Positions 1-7,237 of a stretch of 23,928 nt of DNA are shown here, one piece after another. The stretch is from CAZIRO01 sp964541595 (GTDB taxonomy: Bacteria > Acidobacteriota > HRBIN11): positions 1-23,928 of the forward strand of contig CAZIRO010000021.1 in the NCBI GenBank assembly GCA_964541595.1, written 5' to 3'. How positions within the stretch are numbered: the stretch's first letter is position 1; each line of letters begins with the position of its first letter. Under the pieces are notes generated by a model that was not told the DNA's origin, did no database searches, and saw nothing but the letters and a program-made list of their open reading frames with translations. A program made the position numbers and the translations under genes.

Positions 1-5
1 CATTT

Positions 6-110
6 TACACCCATAACCCCTAACATCTGACCCACGTTTAACATAGAAGACCCGATACCTGACACCCGAGATCCGAAACCTGACACCTGGGACCTGAGAC
101 CTGATCCCGG
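6..110. repeat. Degenerate 7-bp-period tandem repeat array
   Basis: From 48 to 104 the sequence falls into consecutive 7-bp units of consensus AxACCYG: AGACCCG, ATACCTG, ACACCCG, AGATCCG, AAACCTG, ACACCTG, GGACCTG, AGACCTG. The same phase continues to the left with TACACCC (6), ATAACCC (13), CTAACAT (20) and CTGACCC (27), interrupted by two decayed units at 34-47. It ends at ATCCCGG (104-110). The two bases before each ACC core are the most variable. No open frame crosses it. Heptamer tandem arrays are known in several bacterial lineages; a role here is not evident. Confidence 0.75.
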
Positions 111-121
111 TGTCAACCGGG
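106..121. other. Short perfect hairpin at the end of the heptamer array
   Basis: CCCGGT (106-111) pairs with ACCGGG (116-121) across a GTCA loop. No T-run follows on either strand, so an intrinsic terminator is unlikely. An 11-mer, CCTGATCCCGG, overlaps its left arm (100-110) and is repeated at 164-174. Confidence 0.5.
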
Positions 122-185
122 CTATCTGTTCATCCGGTGCATCCCCTGTCCCATTTTTCCTATCCTGATCCCGGAGGAGCTTCCA

Positions 186-214
186 TTGACAACATGTCAG
201 GATTTTATTAAATT
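186..214 (+). promoter_or_regulatory. Sigma-70-like promoter for the argG operon
   Basis: TTGACA (186-191) matches the -35 consensus perfectly. A 17-bp spacer leads to TAAATT (209-214), 4 of 6 to the -10 consensus. The -10 overlaps a perfect 10-bp A+T palindrome TTAAATTTAA (208-217), a plausible but unproven operator position. Predicted transcription start is near 221, which leaves a leader of about 225 nt before argG. Confidence 0.55.
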
Positions 215-220
215 TAAAGG

Positions 221-445
221 CACCCGGTGAGGGTAAGACGTACGGAGATCCATGGAGTCCGCAATGGATGTGACTGCAATTCGAGTCTTTGCACGGTACA
301 CGGATGTACATGATCGGTGCCGCGTATCGGTTCCTGCCCATCGGATCCGCCGCCGGCCCGCCTGACGGGCCGGAGAGGTGATGACCTGATTCCCCCCATT
401 CGGTACGGTCCCCCCTGGCGAATCCCCCGATGTGGAGGAATTTGT
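221..445 (+). promoter_or_regulatory. Long structured leader upstream of argG
   Basis: This stretch has no credible coding sequence. It contains several possible stem-loops: ATCCAT/ATGGAT (248-253 with 264-269), a GTACA/TGTAC hairpin just after 290, and a strong 8-bp stem CCGGCCCG (353-360) with CGGGCCGG (366-373) and a 5-nt loop. C-runs follow near 394-430 and then the argG SD GGAGG. The strong hairpin is not followed by a T-run. A regulatory role in arginine biosynthesis is inference only. Confidence 0.4.
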
Positions 446-1696
446 ATGCTGATGCAATCGGTACACACCATCGTCCTTGCATATTCCGGTGGCCTGGATA
501 CGTCGGTGATCGTCCACTGGTTGAAATCGACGTTCCGATGTCGGGTGATCTGTTTTACCGCACATCTCGGGCAGTCGGAGGACCTCACCGATCTGGAAAA
601 ACGGGCCCGTGCCAGTGGTGCCGATGGTCTGATCGTACGTGATCTGCGCGAGGAATTCGCGCGGGAGTATTTGTTCCGTTTACTCAAGGCAGGTGCCGTG
701 TATGAGCGACAGTATCTTCTGGGGACCGCGATTGCCCGGCCGCTCATTGCATGGCACCTGGTCGATGTCGCACATCAGGTGGGCGCAGACGCTGTGGCCC
801 ATGGCGCCACCGGGAAGGGCAACGATCAGGTCCGGTTTGAACTCGCCTGTATGGCGCTGGATCCCGACCTTCAGGTGATTGCACCCTGGCGAATCTGGGA
901 TTTCCGCTCGCGGGAGGATCTGCTCGCATATGCACGCGAACATCAGATTCCAGTGCGCGTACGGGAGAATGAACTGTACAGCCGGGACAGCAACCTCTGG
1001 CACATTTCCCATGAGGGCGGCGTCCTGGAGGATCCGGCGTGTGCCCCGCCGGAGGACGTCTACATGTGGACGCGTGATCCCGCAACGGTCTCGACACCGC
1101 CGGAGGAGATCACGATCACCTTTGCACAGGGCGTTCCGGTAATGCTGAACGGGGAGTCGCTCTCACCGGCCGCGATGGTGGAAACGCTCAATACCATCGG
1201 TGCGCGACACGGTATCGGACGGGTGGATATGGTGGAAAATCGGCTGGTGGGAATGAAATCCCGCGGCATCTATGAGACGCCCGGCGGGACCATCCTGTTT
1301 CGTGCGCATCAGGAACTCGAATCGATCGTACTCGATCACGCGACGCTTCAGATGAAGGATACGCTGGCGTTGCGCTATGCGGAACTCGTATACCAGGGTC
1401 TCTGGTTCACACCCCTGCGAGAGGCGCTGGATGCGTTCTTTGACCAGACCCAGCGGGTGGTTACGGGGACGGTCCGGTTGCGTCTGTTTCGGGGCAACGT
1501 CTTTCCAATCGCTCGCACGAGTCCGTACAGCCTGTACCGACAGGATCTGGCCACGTTCGGCGCGGATAGCGTGTACGACCATCGGGATGCGACCGGGTTT
1601 ATCCGGTTGTTCGGGTTACCGCTAAAAGTCCGTGCGTTGCATCAACGGACATCACCGGTACGCACCCCGCTGGAAGTCGGAGAGTGTGCGGAATGA
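446..1696 (+). CDS. argG: Argininosuccinate synthase
   Basis: ArgG condenses citrulline and aspartate with ATP to argininosuccinate, the penultimate step of cytosolic arginine synthesis. The 416-aa product has the N-type ATP pyrophosphatase loop SGGLDTS at residues 14-20, the family block GATGKGNDQVRFE near 120-132, and SRDSNLWHISHEGG near 179-192. Length is normal for the family. I start at ATG 446 because GGAGG (434-438) precedes it at a normal spacing and the protein then begins just before the VLAYSGGLD strand. An in-frame ATG at 317 would add a Pro/Arg-rich stretch encoded by the leader hairpin. The stop overlaps argH (ATGA), so the two are translationally coupled. Confidence 0.96.
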   Translation: MLMQSVHTIVLAYSGGLDTSVIVHWLKSTFRCRVICFTAHLGQSEDLTDLEKRARASGADGLIVRDLREEFAREYLFRLLKAGAVYERQYLLGTAIARPLIAWHLVDVAHQVGADAVAHGATGKGNDQVRFELACMALDPDLQVIAPWRIWDFRSREDLLAYAREHQIPVRVRENELYSRDSNLWHISHEGGVLEDPACAPPEDVYMWTRDPATVSTPPEEITITFAQGVPVMLNGESLSPAAMVETLNTIGARHGIGRVDMVENRLVGMKSRGIYETPGGTILFRAHQELESIVLDHATLQMKDTLALRYAELVYQGLWFTPLREALDAFFDQTQRVVTGTVRLRLFRGNVFPIARTSPYSLYRQDLATFGADSVYDHRDATGFIRLFGLPLKVRALHQRTSPVRTPLEVGECAE

Positions 1697-3090
1697 AGTT
1701 GTGGAACGGGCGTATCGAGCATCCGATGGATCCACGTGCCTGGACGATGAATCAATCACTACCCGTCGATCGCCGGCTGGCCGATCAGGACGTCCGGGTG
1801 AACCGGGTCTGGGCGCGGGCACTGCACCGTGCCGGTGTCATCACAGACAGCGAGATGGCCACGATTCTCTCCGGGTTGGGGACCATCGAACGGGAACTGC
1901 ATGAGCGTCGGTTTCCGTTTCGTCCCGAGGATGAAGACATTCATACGGCCATCGAACGGCGACTGACCGAACTCGTGGGTCCGGTTGCCGGAAAAATTCA
2001 TACCGGACGCAGCCGCAACGATCAGGTGGTCACCGATCTGCGGCTCTGGATGCTCGATCATCTGCCCGTGCTGCAGCATCATATGCATACACTCCTGCGC
2101 GTGCTCGTGGCCCGTGCGGAGCGGGATATCGACGTGATCATGCCTGGATATACACACCTGCAACAGGCCCAGCCGATTCGAATGGCCCTGTGGTGGCTTG
2201 CGCATTTCTGGGCATTTGCACGGGATCAATGGGTGTTGCACACAGTGCGGGAGATCGTGGACGTCCTGCCGCTCGGTAGCGGTGCCCTCGCGGGCACGGA
2301 TGTGCCGGTCGATCGGACGTTTCTCGCACGGGAACTCGGGTTTTCACGTATCAGTTCCAATAGCCTGGACGCCGTCGCCGATCGGGATTTCGTGACCGCG
2401 TTTCTCTACGCCGGTGCCATGATCGGTCACCATCTCGGGCGACTGGCTGCGGACGTGATCCTGTTCAGTACCCGTGAGTTCGGGTTTTTCGAACTGCCGG
2501 ATGCGTTCAGTACGGGGTCCAGCGCATTGCCCCAGAAGAAGAATCCGGATATTTTTGAATTGACGCGTGCGCGGGCGGCACGTCTGGTCGAACTGCTGCA
2601 CGGATGGTGGACCGTCTTGCATGGCCTGCCGACGGGGTATCACAAGGACTTTCAGGAGGACAAGGTGCACGTGTTCACGTCGTATGATCTGCTGGTCGAA
2701 ACCCTGCCGGTGGTGGCCGACGCATTGACGCACATCCGGGTGTGTCCGGAGCGCATGCACGCGCGTCTGGACGTCTGGCTCACGGCGGTCGATATGACGG
2801 CGCAACTTGTCCGTCTGGGTGTACCGTTTCGGGAGGCCCATCGCCGTGTCGGACAACTCGTGCGCCAGTGCATGGCCGAAGGTCGGTTACCGGATCAGAT
2901 CCCCGCTGCGGAACTCTGTAAACGGCTGCGGATCCCCCGGGATACCGGCCTGCACTGGTTGACCCCGGAAGAGAGTGTCGAGCGGCGGAACGTTCCCGGA
3001 GGCACCGCCCGCGCAGCCCTGCAGGATCAGATTGCACAGGCGAAGTCGTTGCTTGCGGAATACGAATCCCGGAATGGGGCACAAACGTGA
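1693..3090 (+). CDS. argH: Argininosuccinate lyase
   Basis: ArgH splits argininosuccinate into arginine and fumarate, the last step of arginine synthesis. The 465-aa protein carries the fumarase/aspartase-superfamily blocks: HTGRSRNDQV near 103-112, the helix around GYTHLQQAQP, and the signature GSSALPQKKNPD near 275-286, whose flexible loop holds the catalytic serine. Start: ATG 1693 overlaps the argG stop and gives MKLWNGRIE, close to the usual ArgH beginning; an in-frame GTG at 1684 is possible but less likely. The 3' end overlaps birA by GTGA. GATC tetranucleotides are strikingly dense in this gene (18 counted in 1398 bp). Confidence 0.96.
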   Translation: MKLWNGRIEHPMDPRAWTMNQSLPVDRRLADQDVRVNRVWARALHRAGVITDSEMATILSGLGTIERELHERRFPFRPEDEDIHTAIERRLTELVGPVAGKIHTGRSRNDQVVTDLRLWMLDHLPVLQHHMHTLLRVLVARAERDIDVIMPGYTHLQQAQPIRMALWWLAHFWAFARDQWVLHTVREIVDVLPLGSGALAGTDVPVDRTFLARELGFSRISSNSLDAVADRDFVTAFLYAGAMIGHHLGRLAADVILFSTREFGFFELPDAFSTGSSALPQKKNPDIFELTRARAARLVELLHGWWTVLHGLPTGYHKDFQEDKVHVFTSYDLLVETLPVVADALTHIRVCPERMHARLDVWLTAVDMTAQLVRLGVPFREAHRRVGQLVRQCMAEGRLPDQIPAAELCKRLRIPRDTGLHWLTPEESVERRNVPGGTARAALQDQIAQAKSLLAEYESRNGAQT

Positions 3091-3920
3091 CACCGCAAAC
3101 CACCAAATACCACATCCATGCGCTGGTCCGGCACTTTCGTCGCCACCGATGTGTGGCCGAGTGGGTGTACCTGCCGGTGGTCGATTCAACCCAGCAGTGG
3201 GCACGCGCGCACTTTCATGAATTGCCGCATCCGTCCCTGGTCGTGGCCAATGCCCAGACGGCCGGACGTGGACGCCATGGTCGACCCTGGTGGTCCCCGC
3301 CGGATGTCGGCATCTATATGACATGGGTGCTGCACGAATCGCAGTTGCCCATCGCCGGTGTGTTCTGGAATTTTGCCGCGACCGCAGCAGTGTACGGGGT
3401 GCTGCGTCCCGTGCACGGTGAACTCGTGTGCAAGTGGCCCAACGATCTCTGGGCACGCGGACGCAAACTCGCCGGTGTACTGGTTGAACTTGTATATACA
3501 AAGGGACGTCCAGGTGGACTGTTGATCGGCATCGGGTTGAACGTCCATCCCTGGCCGTCCACGCCGAATTCGTCTGCCGGTGTGATCTGGCTGGATGCAC
3601 TGCGGCCCGGCTGGGATCGTACGGCATTGCTCCGGGCGATCGTGCATGCACTGCGGCGCGCGGAGACGTACTGGTCCTCCGGGCAGTGGGTGGCGTATCT
3701 GCAGCGTTGGTTTCGCACTGCACAGTGGGCACCGGGGCGACCGATCGTTGCACGGTGGCAGGGTCAGTGGGTCGAGGGCACGATCGAGCGTGTGGAAACC
3801 GATGGCAGTCTCTGGATCCGCATTGCACAGACGGCACATCCGCTGCGTCTGGACGTTCACACGATTCTGGGGTTTCCGAATGTCTCAACGTCTACTGCAT
3901 GCGCCCTGGAACCGCAATGA
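3087..3920 (+). CDS. birA: Biotin--[acetyl-CoA-carboxylase] ligase
   Basis: This enzyme activates biotin with ATP and attaches it to the lysine of biotin carboxyl carrier protein. The 277-aa product has the biotinyl-AMP loop GRGRHGRPW at residues 60-68, preceded by VDSTQQWA, and KWPNDL at 116-121 with the catalytic lysine, followed by KLAGVLVE and GIGLNVH. A small C-terminal SH3-like part follows (VARWQGQWVEGTIERVETDGSLWI). The catalytic domain starts by about residue 25, so the N-terminal winged-helix repressor domain of E. coli BirA is absent. This is a monofunctional ligase, not a biotin-operon repressor. GTG start at 3087, overlapping the argH stop. Confidence 0.93.
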   Translation: MTPQTTKYHIHALVRHFRRHRCVAEWVYLPVVDSTQQWARAHFHELPHPSLVVANAQTAGRGRHGRPWWSPPDVGIYMTWVLHESQLPIAGVFWNFAATAAVYGVLRPVHGELVCKWPNDLWARGRKLAGVLVELVYTKGRPGGLLIGIGLNVHPWPSTPNSSAGVIWLDALRPGWDRTALLRAIVHALRRAETYWSSGQWVAYLQRWFRTAQWAPGRPIVARWQGQWVEGTIERVETDGSLWIRIAQTAHPLRLDVHTILGFPNVSTSTACALEPQ

Positions 3921-3947
3921 ACCATGCTGTCCCATTCCTGTCCAGAT

Positions 3948-3968
3948 CGCCGTGTTGTAGACACGGCG
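3948..3968. terminator. Strong hairpin between convergent units (birA / tRNA-Arg)
   Basis: CGCCGTGT (3948-3955) pairs perfectly with ACACGGCG (3961-3968) around a TGTAG loop. It sits 28 bp after the birA stop and downstream of the minus-strand tRNA-Arg/tRNA-His unit, so it lies between converging transcripts. No T-run follows on either strand. A bidirectional or factor-assisted stop is possible; the function is inferred from position. The rest of 3921-4110 shows no gene. Confidence 0.4.
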
Positions 3969-4110
3969 GTGGCTGCCGCATCGTGGTGGCCATTGTTGCG
4001 GCACACCGGTGCCCGCCAGTGGTCACCGCCCGGACCCCGCCCCTGCATCCCACTGTGCATCACTGTATTTGGGAAATGGACCATTCAGGCTGATGATATG
4101 TATATTTGCG

Positions 4111-4187
4111 TGGCGCGCCCGGAGGGACTCGAACCCCCAGCCCTCGGATCCGAAGTCCGATGCTCTATCCAATTGAGCTACGGGCGC
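4111..4187 (-). tRNA. tRNA-Arg(TCG)
   Basis: On the minus strand the acceptor GCGCCCG (4187-4181) pairs with CGGGCGC next to an encoded CCA (4113-4111). U8-A9, a D-arm with GGAT, an anticodon stem TCGGA/TCCGA with loop CTTCGGA and a GGTTCGAGTCC T-loop are all present. The anticodon is TCG (4153-4151), reading CGA. Length is 77 nt. It is the second gene after tRNA-His, 59 bp downstream, and probably shares its transcript. Confidence 0.95.
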
Positions 4188-4246
4188 GTGTTCGGGATGC
4201 CATGGCGAAGCGGCACACGGTTGGATTTGCGGGATGATGATCGGCC

Positions 4247-4324
4247 TGGGGAGGGTGAGGGGACTCGAACCCCCAACCCCCGGGGCCACAGCCCGATGCT
4301 CTCACCGGTTGAGCTACACCCTCC
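4247..4324 (-). tRNA. tRNA-His(GTG)
   Basis: The minus-strand cloverleaf has acceptor GAGGGTG pairing with CACCCTC, and an extra 5' G (4324) opposite the discriminator C, the G-1:C73 identity pair typical of tRNA-His. The anticodon stem TCGGG/CCCGG encloses CTGTGGC with anticodon GTG (4289-4287). The CCA end is encoded (4249-4247). It is transcribed towards tRNA-Arg from a promoter at 4351-4379. Confidence 0.95.
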
Positions 4325-4350
4325 ACAGTCGCACGTCCGAACTTCCCTTT

Positions 4351-4379
4351 AGAATAAGCGGGGACGCGCGGAAGATCAA
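4351..4379 (-). promoter_or_regulatory. Promoter for tRNA-His/tRNA-Arg
   Basis: On the minus strand, TTGATC (4379-4374), a 17-bp spacer and TATTCT (4356-4351) form a sigma-70-like promoter, 4 of 6 matches in each box. The predicted start is near 4344, about 20 bp before mature tRNA-His. It is back to back with the rpsT promoter. Confidence 0.5.
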
Positions 4380-4380
4380 G

Positions 4381-4408
4381 TTGCAAAATCCGGACCAGAA
4401 TTTATAAT
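4381..4408 (+). promoter_or_regulatory. Promoter for the rpsT operon
   Basis: TTGCAA (4381-4386), a 16-bp spacer and a perfect TATAAT (4403-4408). The predicted transcription start near 4415 gives a leader of about 40 nt to rpsT. This is the most A+T-rich patch in the intergenic gap. Confidence 0.65.
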
Positions 4409-4455
4409 TTAGATACCCAATTCGCTGCATGCTGTGCCGGTAAGGGGGTGAGTAC

Positions 4456-4740
4456 ATGCCGAATACGAAGTCGGCGAAAAAGCAGTTGCGCAAGAGTCTG
4501 AAACGGCGTGAACGGAACAAGTGGTATCGTGGTCGTGCACGCAATCTGAGCAAACGGATTCTGCGTTTGATCCAGCAGGGGGATATCGAAACCGCGCGGG
4601 CGTTGTTACCGGAAGCCTATGCGGCCATTGATAAGGCGGCCAAGGTCGGTGTCTTTCACCGGAATGCGGCAGCGCGGTATAAGTCTCGACTGGCGCGTCG
4701 CCTGCAGTATGCAGTGGCCGGTTCATCCCCGACCGGATAG
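4456..4740 (+). CDS. rpsT: 30S ribosomal protein S20
   Basis: S20 is a primary 16S rRNA-binding protein of the small subunit. The 94-aa product begins MPNTKSAKKQLRKSLKRR and has the family pattern of long basic helices, with ALPEAYAAIDKAAKVGVFHRNAA giving the characteristic K-A-A-K-G-x-x-H-x-N-A-A block at about residues 64-76. Length is typical. ATG 4456 is preceded by AAGGGGGTG (4442-4450) and by its own promoter. The next gene, scpB, follows after only 13 bp, so S20 expression probably sets that of the whole downstream unit. Confidence 0.96.
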   Translation: MPNTKSAKKQLRKSLKRRERNKWYRGRARNLSKRILRLIQQGDIETARALLPEAYAAIDKAAKVGVFHRNAAARYKSRLARRLQYAVAGSSPTG

Positions 4741-4753
4741 GCGCGGGAGACTC

Positions 4754-5362
4754 GTGGTCGACCGTCAACCATCGGCACACCCGTTCTCGGTGATCGAAGC
4801 GGTCCTGTTCATTGCCGGTCGACCGCTGTCGTTTGCGCAACTCGCAGAGATTTTGGAGACGTCCCCGGAGGAAGTACGGCAGTGGATCGACCGTATGGCC
4901 CGGCAATGGCGCGAGGAGGGGAGGGGTATCCAGATTCAGTATGTGGGGCAACGGTCGGTCCAGCTGGTGGCCAATGCGGCATATCGGACGTATATTCACC
5001 GCCTGGGCCGGCGGACCACACGTGTTCGGATCACACCGGCGCTCCTGGAAACGCTGGCCGTCATCCTGTACGGGCAGCCGATTACACTGGCGGAGATCAA
5101 TGCATGGCGCGGTGTGGACTCCTCACGGATGGTGAATCGTCTGCTGCGCCGGGGCTGGATTCGTGTGGTCGGCAAAAAGGCCGTTCCCGGACGACCGCAC
5201 CTGTACGGAACGACCGACCGTGTCCATGCATTGCTCGGTATTCGCGGACGTGAAGATCTGCCGCCGTGGCAATCATTCCTGTCCGACGTTCAGGATGGAC
5301 AGCATCAACACTTCGGCGATGATGAACACCCGGCTGAGCACACCGGTCACGACGCGTCGTGA
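4754..5362 (+). CDS. scpB: Segregation and condensation protein B
   Basis: ScpB is the winged-helix partner of ScpA and SMC in the condensin-like complex that compacts and segregates chromosomes. The 202-aa product shows FSVIEAVLFIAGRPLSFAQLAEIL at the N-terminus (first winged helix) and the typical second domain ALLETLAVILYGQPITLAEINAWRGVDSSRMVNRLLRRGWIRVVGKKAVPGRPHLYGTT in order. I start at GTG 4754, which has GGGAGA just upstream and gives MVDRQPSAHPFSVIEA; upstream in-frame codons lie inside rpsT. scpA is often next door in other genomes but is not seen in this window. The C-terminal tail (about 190-202) is His/Asp-rich and not conserved. Confidence 0.9.
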   Translation: MVDRQPSAHPFSVIEAVLFIAGRPLSFAQLAEILETSPEEVRQWIDRMARQWREEGRGIQIQYVGQRSVQLVANAAYRTYIHRLGRRTTRVRITPALLETLAVILYGQPITLAEINAWRGVDSSRMVNRLLRRGWIRVVGKKAVPGRPHLYGTTDRVHALLGIRGREDLPPWQSFLSDVQDGQHQHFGDDEHPAEHTGHDAS

Positions 5363-5363
5363 A

Positions 5364-6107
5364 ATGCGGCTGGCCAGGGCCATCGCCCGGGCGGGATACA
5401 CATCCCGCCGTAAGGCCGAGGAACTGATCCGGCAGGGTCTGGTCCGCGTCAACGGTCGGGTGGTCACGGACGTCACGACACGGGTGGATCTGGAACGGGA
5501 TCGTATCGAGGTCGCCGGTCACTGGATCGATCCGAATCCGCCGCGCGTGTATGTGTTGCTGTACAAACCGCGGGGCGTCATCACTTCGGTGTCCGACCCG
5601 CGCGGTCGCAAGACGGTCCTCGACCTTATCCGGCCGCTGGGCGTGCGGTTGTTTCCGGTTGGACGGCTGGACTACCACAGTGAAGGACTCGTGCTGTTGA
5701 CCAACGACGGCGACCTGGCGGTGCGGTTGATGCATCCGCGTTACGGTTGCGTAAAGACTTACTGGGTCAAGGTCAAGGGTCGTCCGGGGCGTCCCGCACT
5801 GCAGCAATTGCGGGCGGGTGTCGTGATCGATGGCCGGAAACGGGCACCGTTGCGTGTTGCGATCCTGCGGTATACGGCGCGGAATACCTGGTTGGAAGTC
5901 ACACTCCGGGAAGGACGTAAACATCAGATCCGCAGGATGTTCCAGAAGATCGGCCATCCGGTCCGGAAGTTGATCCGTGTGGCCATCGGTCCGTTGACCA
6001 TCGGTGACCTGCGTCCCGGTCAGTACCGACTGCTGACGCGGGAGGAGGTGGTGCAACTTTATCGATGGACGGAATCTCCTGGACACGCTGCTGAGGATCG
6101 TCCATGA
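5364..6107 (+). CDS. rluB: Pseudouridine synthase, RsuA/RluB family
   Basis: Enzymes of this family isomerise a uridine in rRNA (23S for RluB, 16S for RsuA). The 247-aa product has an N-terminal S4 RNA-binding domain (MRLARAIARAGYTSRRKAEELIRQGLVRVNG) and the catalytic block GRLDYHSEGLVLLTNDGDL with catalytic Asp near residue 103. KTYWVKVKG and EGRKHQIRRMF follow. The RluB/RluE-like arrangement favours a 23S target, but sequence alone does not fix the site. Start: ATG 5364 lies 1 bp after the scpB stop and gives a standard S4 start; in-frame ATGs at 5295, 5319 and 5322 are alternatives, none with a strong SD. The stop overlaps hisC (ATGA). Confidence 0.9.
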   Translation: MRLARAIARAGYTSRRKAEELIRQGLVRVNGRVVTDVTTRVDLERDRIEVAGHWIDPNPPRVYVLLYKPRGVITSVSDPRGRKTVLDLIRPLGVRLFPVGRLDYHSEGLVLLTNDGDLAVRLMHPRYGCVKTYWVKVKGRPGRPALQQLRAGVVIDGRKRAPLRVAILRYTARNTWLEVTLREGRKHQIRRMFQKIGHPVRKLIRVAIGPLTIGDLRPGQYRLLTREEVVQLYRWTESPGHAAEDRP

Positions 6108-7237
6108 AACCTGGAGCATGGGTTCCGGAACACCTGCGCCGCATTCAACCCTATGCACCGGGGAAACCGATCGAGGAGGTCCAGCGCGAACTCGGTCTCA
6201 CCCGTGTGGTCAAGCTCGCGAGTAATGAGAGTGCGTTCGGACCTTCTCCGCGCGCACTGGCCGCAGCCCAACGTGCATTGACGGAAAGTCACCGATATCC
6301 GGACGCCGGCGGGTATTACCTGCGGGAAGCGCTGGCTGCGTTTCATCGTGTCCCCATGGACCATATCGTCCTGGGTGCGGGCAGTACGGAACTCGTCCAG
6401 CTGCTCGTGTGGGCACTGCTCACGCCGGACGATCACGCGGTCATTGTGGATATCACCTTTCTGATGTACCGCCTGGCACTGCAGGTGCATCGTGTGCCGA
6501 TGACCGTGGTTCCCCTGCGAGATGGGCACTATGATCTGAACCGCCTGCTGGACGCCATCCGCCCGAATACCAAGATCGTCTTCCTGGCCAATCCGAACAA
6601 TCCAACGGGCACATATATCCCGCAGTCCGATTGGGACGCCTTCCTGCAGGCACTTCCCGAACACGTACTCGTCGTATACGATGAAGCGTATGCCGAATAC
6701 GTCGATCGTGCGGATTACCCGAGCGGACTGGAGACGTTCCGACAGGGATACCCGGTCGTGGTATTGCGGACGTTTTCAAAAGTCTATGGGTTGGCCGGGT
6801 TGCGGATCGGATATGCCATTGCCGCGAAAGAGATCGTCCGCGCGATCAATACGGTGCGGTCGCCGTTTAATGTATCCCACATCGCCCAGATGACCGCACT
6901 GGCCGCATTGCGTGATCAGGAGTACGTGCGTGCGGTGGTGCAGAAAACGATCGAACAGCGGGCCTGGTTGGCCCAAGAACTGACCCGGCGGGGATGGACG
7001 CCGTACCCGTCGGTCACGAATTTCCTCTGTGTCCCCGTGCAGCACCCGTATGACTGGTTTCAACGGTTGTTGCGACGGGGAGTGATTATCCGACCGCTGC
7101 CGCCCTTTGGCATGGCCAACGGGGTGCGGATCACCGTGGGCCGGCCGGAGGAAAACCAATATCTGATCGAAACGCTCGATCATGTATTGAAAGAGGTAAA
7201 GACCCATGAATCCGCAGGCACTGGCCAGGTTGAATGA
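6104..7237 (+). CDS. hisC: Histidinol-phosphate aminotransferase
   Basis: This is a PLP enzyme that transaminates imidazole-acetol phosphate to histidinol phosphate in histidine synthesis; some family members also act on aromatic amino acids. The 377-aa protein has the HisC start region (IQPYAPGKPIEEVQRELG...KLASNESAFGPSP), NPNNPTGTY, DEAYAEYV, and the PLP-lysine motif RTFSKVYGLAGLRIGY with Lys near residue 226. No other his gene is nearby, so it is a lone histidine gene inside an RNA- and chromosome-related operon; a broader aminotransferase role is possible. ATG 6104 overlaps the rluB stop. Its last 32 bp overlap the next gene. Confidence 0.92.
   Translation: MKPGAWVPEHLRRIQPYAPGKPIEEVQRELGLTRVVKLASNESAFGPSPRALAAAQRALTESHRYPDAGGYYLREALAAFHRVPMDHIVLGAGSTELVQLLVWALLTPDDHAVIVDITFLMYRLALQVHRVPMTVVPLRDGHYDLNRLLDAIRPNTKIVFLANPNNPTGTYIPQSDWDAFLQALPEHVLVVYDEAYAEYVDRADYPSGLETFRQGYPVVVLRTFSKVYGLAGLRIGYAIAAKEIVRAINTVRSPFNVSHIAQMTALAALRDQEYVRAVVQKTIEQRAWLAQELTRRGWTPYPSVTNFLCVPVQHPYDWFQRLLRRGVIIRPLPPFGMANGVRITVGRPEENQYLIETLDHVLKEVKTHESAGTGQVE

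Noticed and set aside
1..110. CRISPR array
   Set aside because: The repeats are 7 bp with no spacers; there are no cas genes in the window.
310..327. T-box-like GGTGCCGCG in the argG leader
   Set aside because: It matches only part of the T-box consensus, with A changed to G; no specifier stem or terminator/antiterminator pair is visible.
317..445. N-terminal extension of argG from an in-frame ATG at 317
   Set aside because: The added residues are Pro/Arg-rich and encoded by a strong RNA hairpin. ATG 446 has a clear GGAGG and gives a normal ArgG N-terminus.
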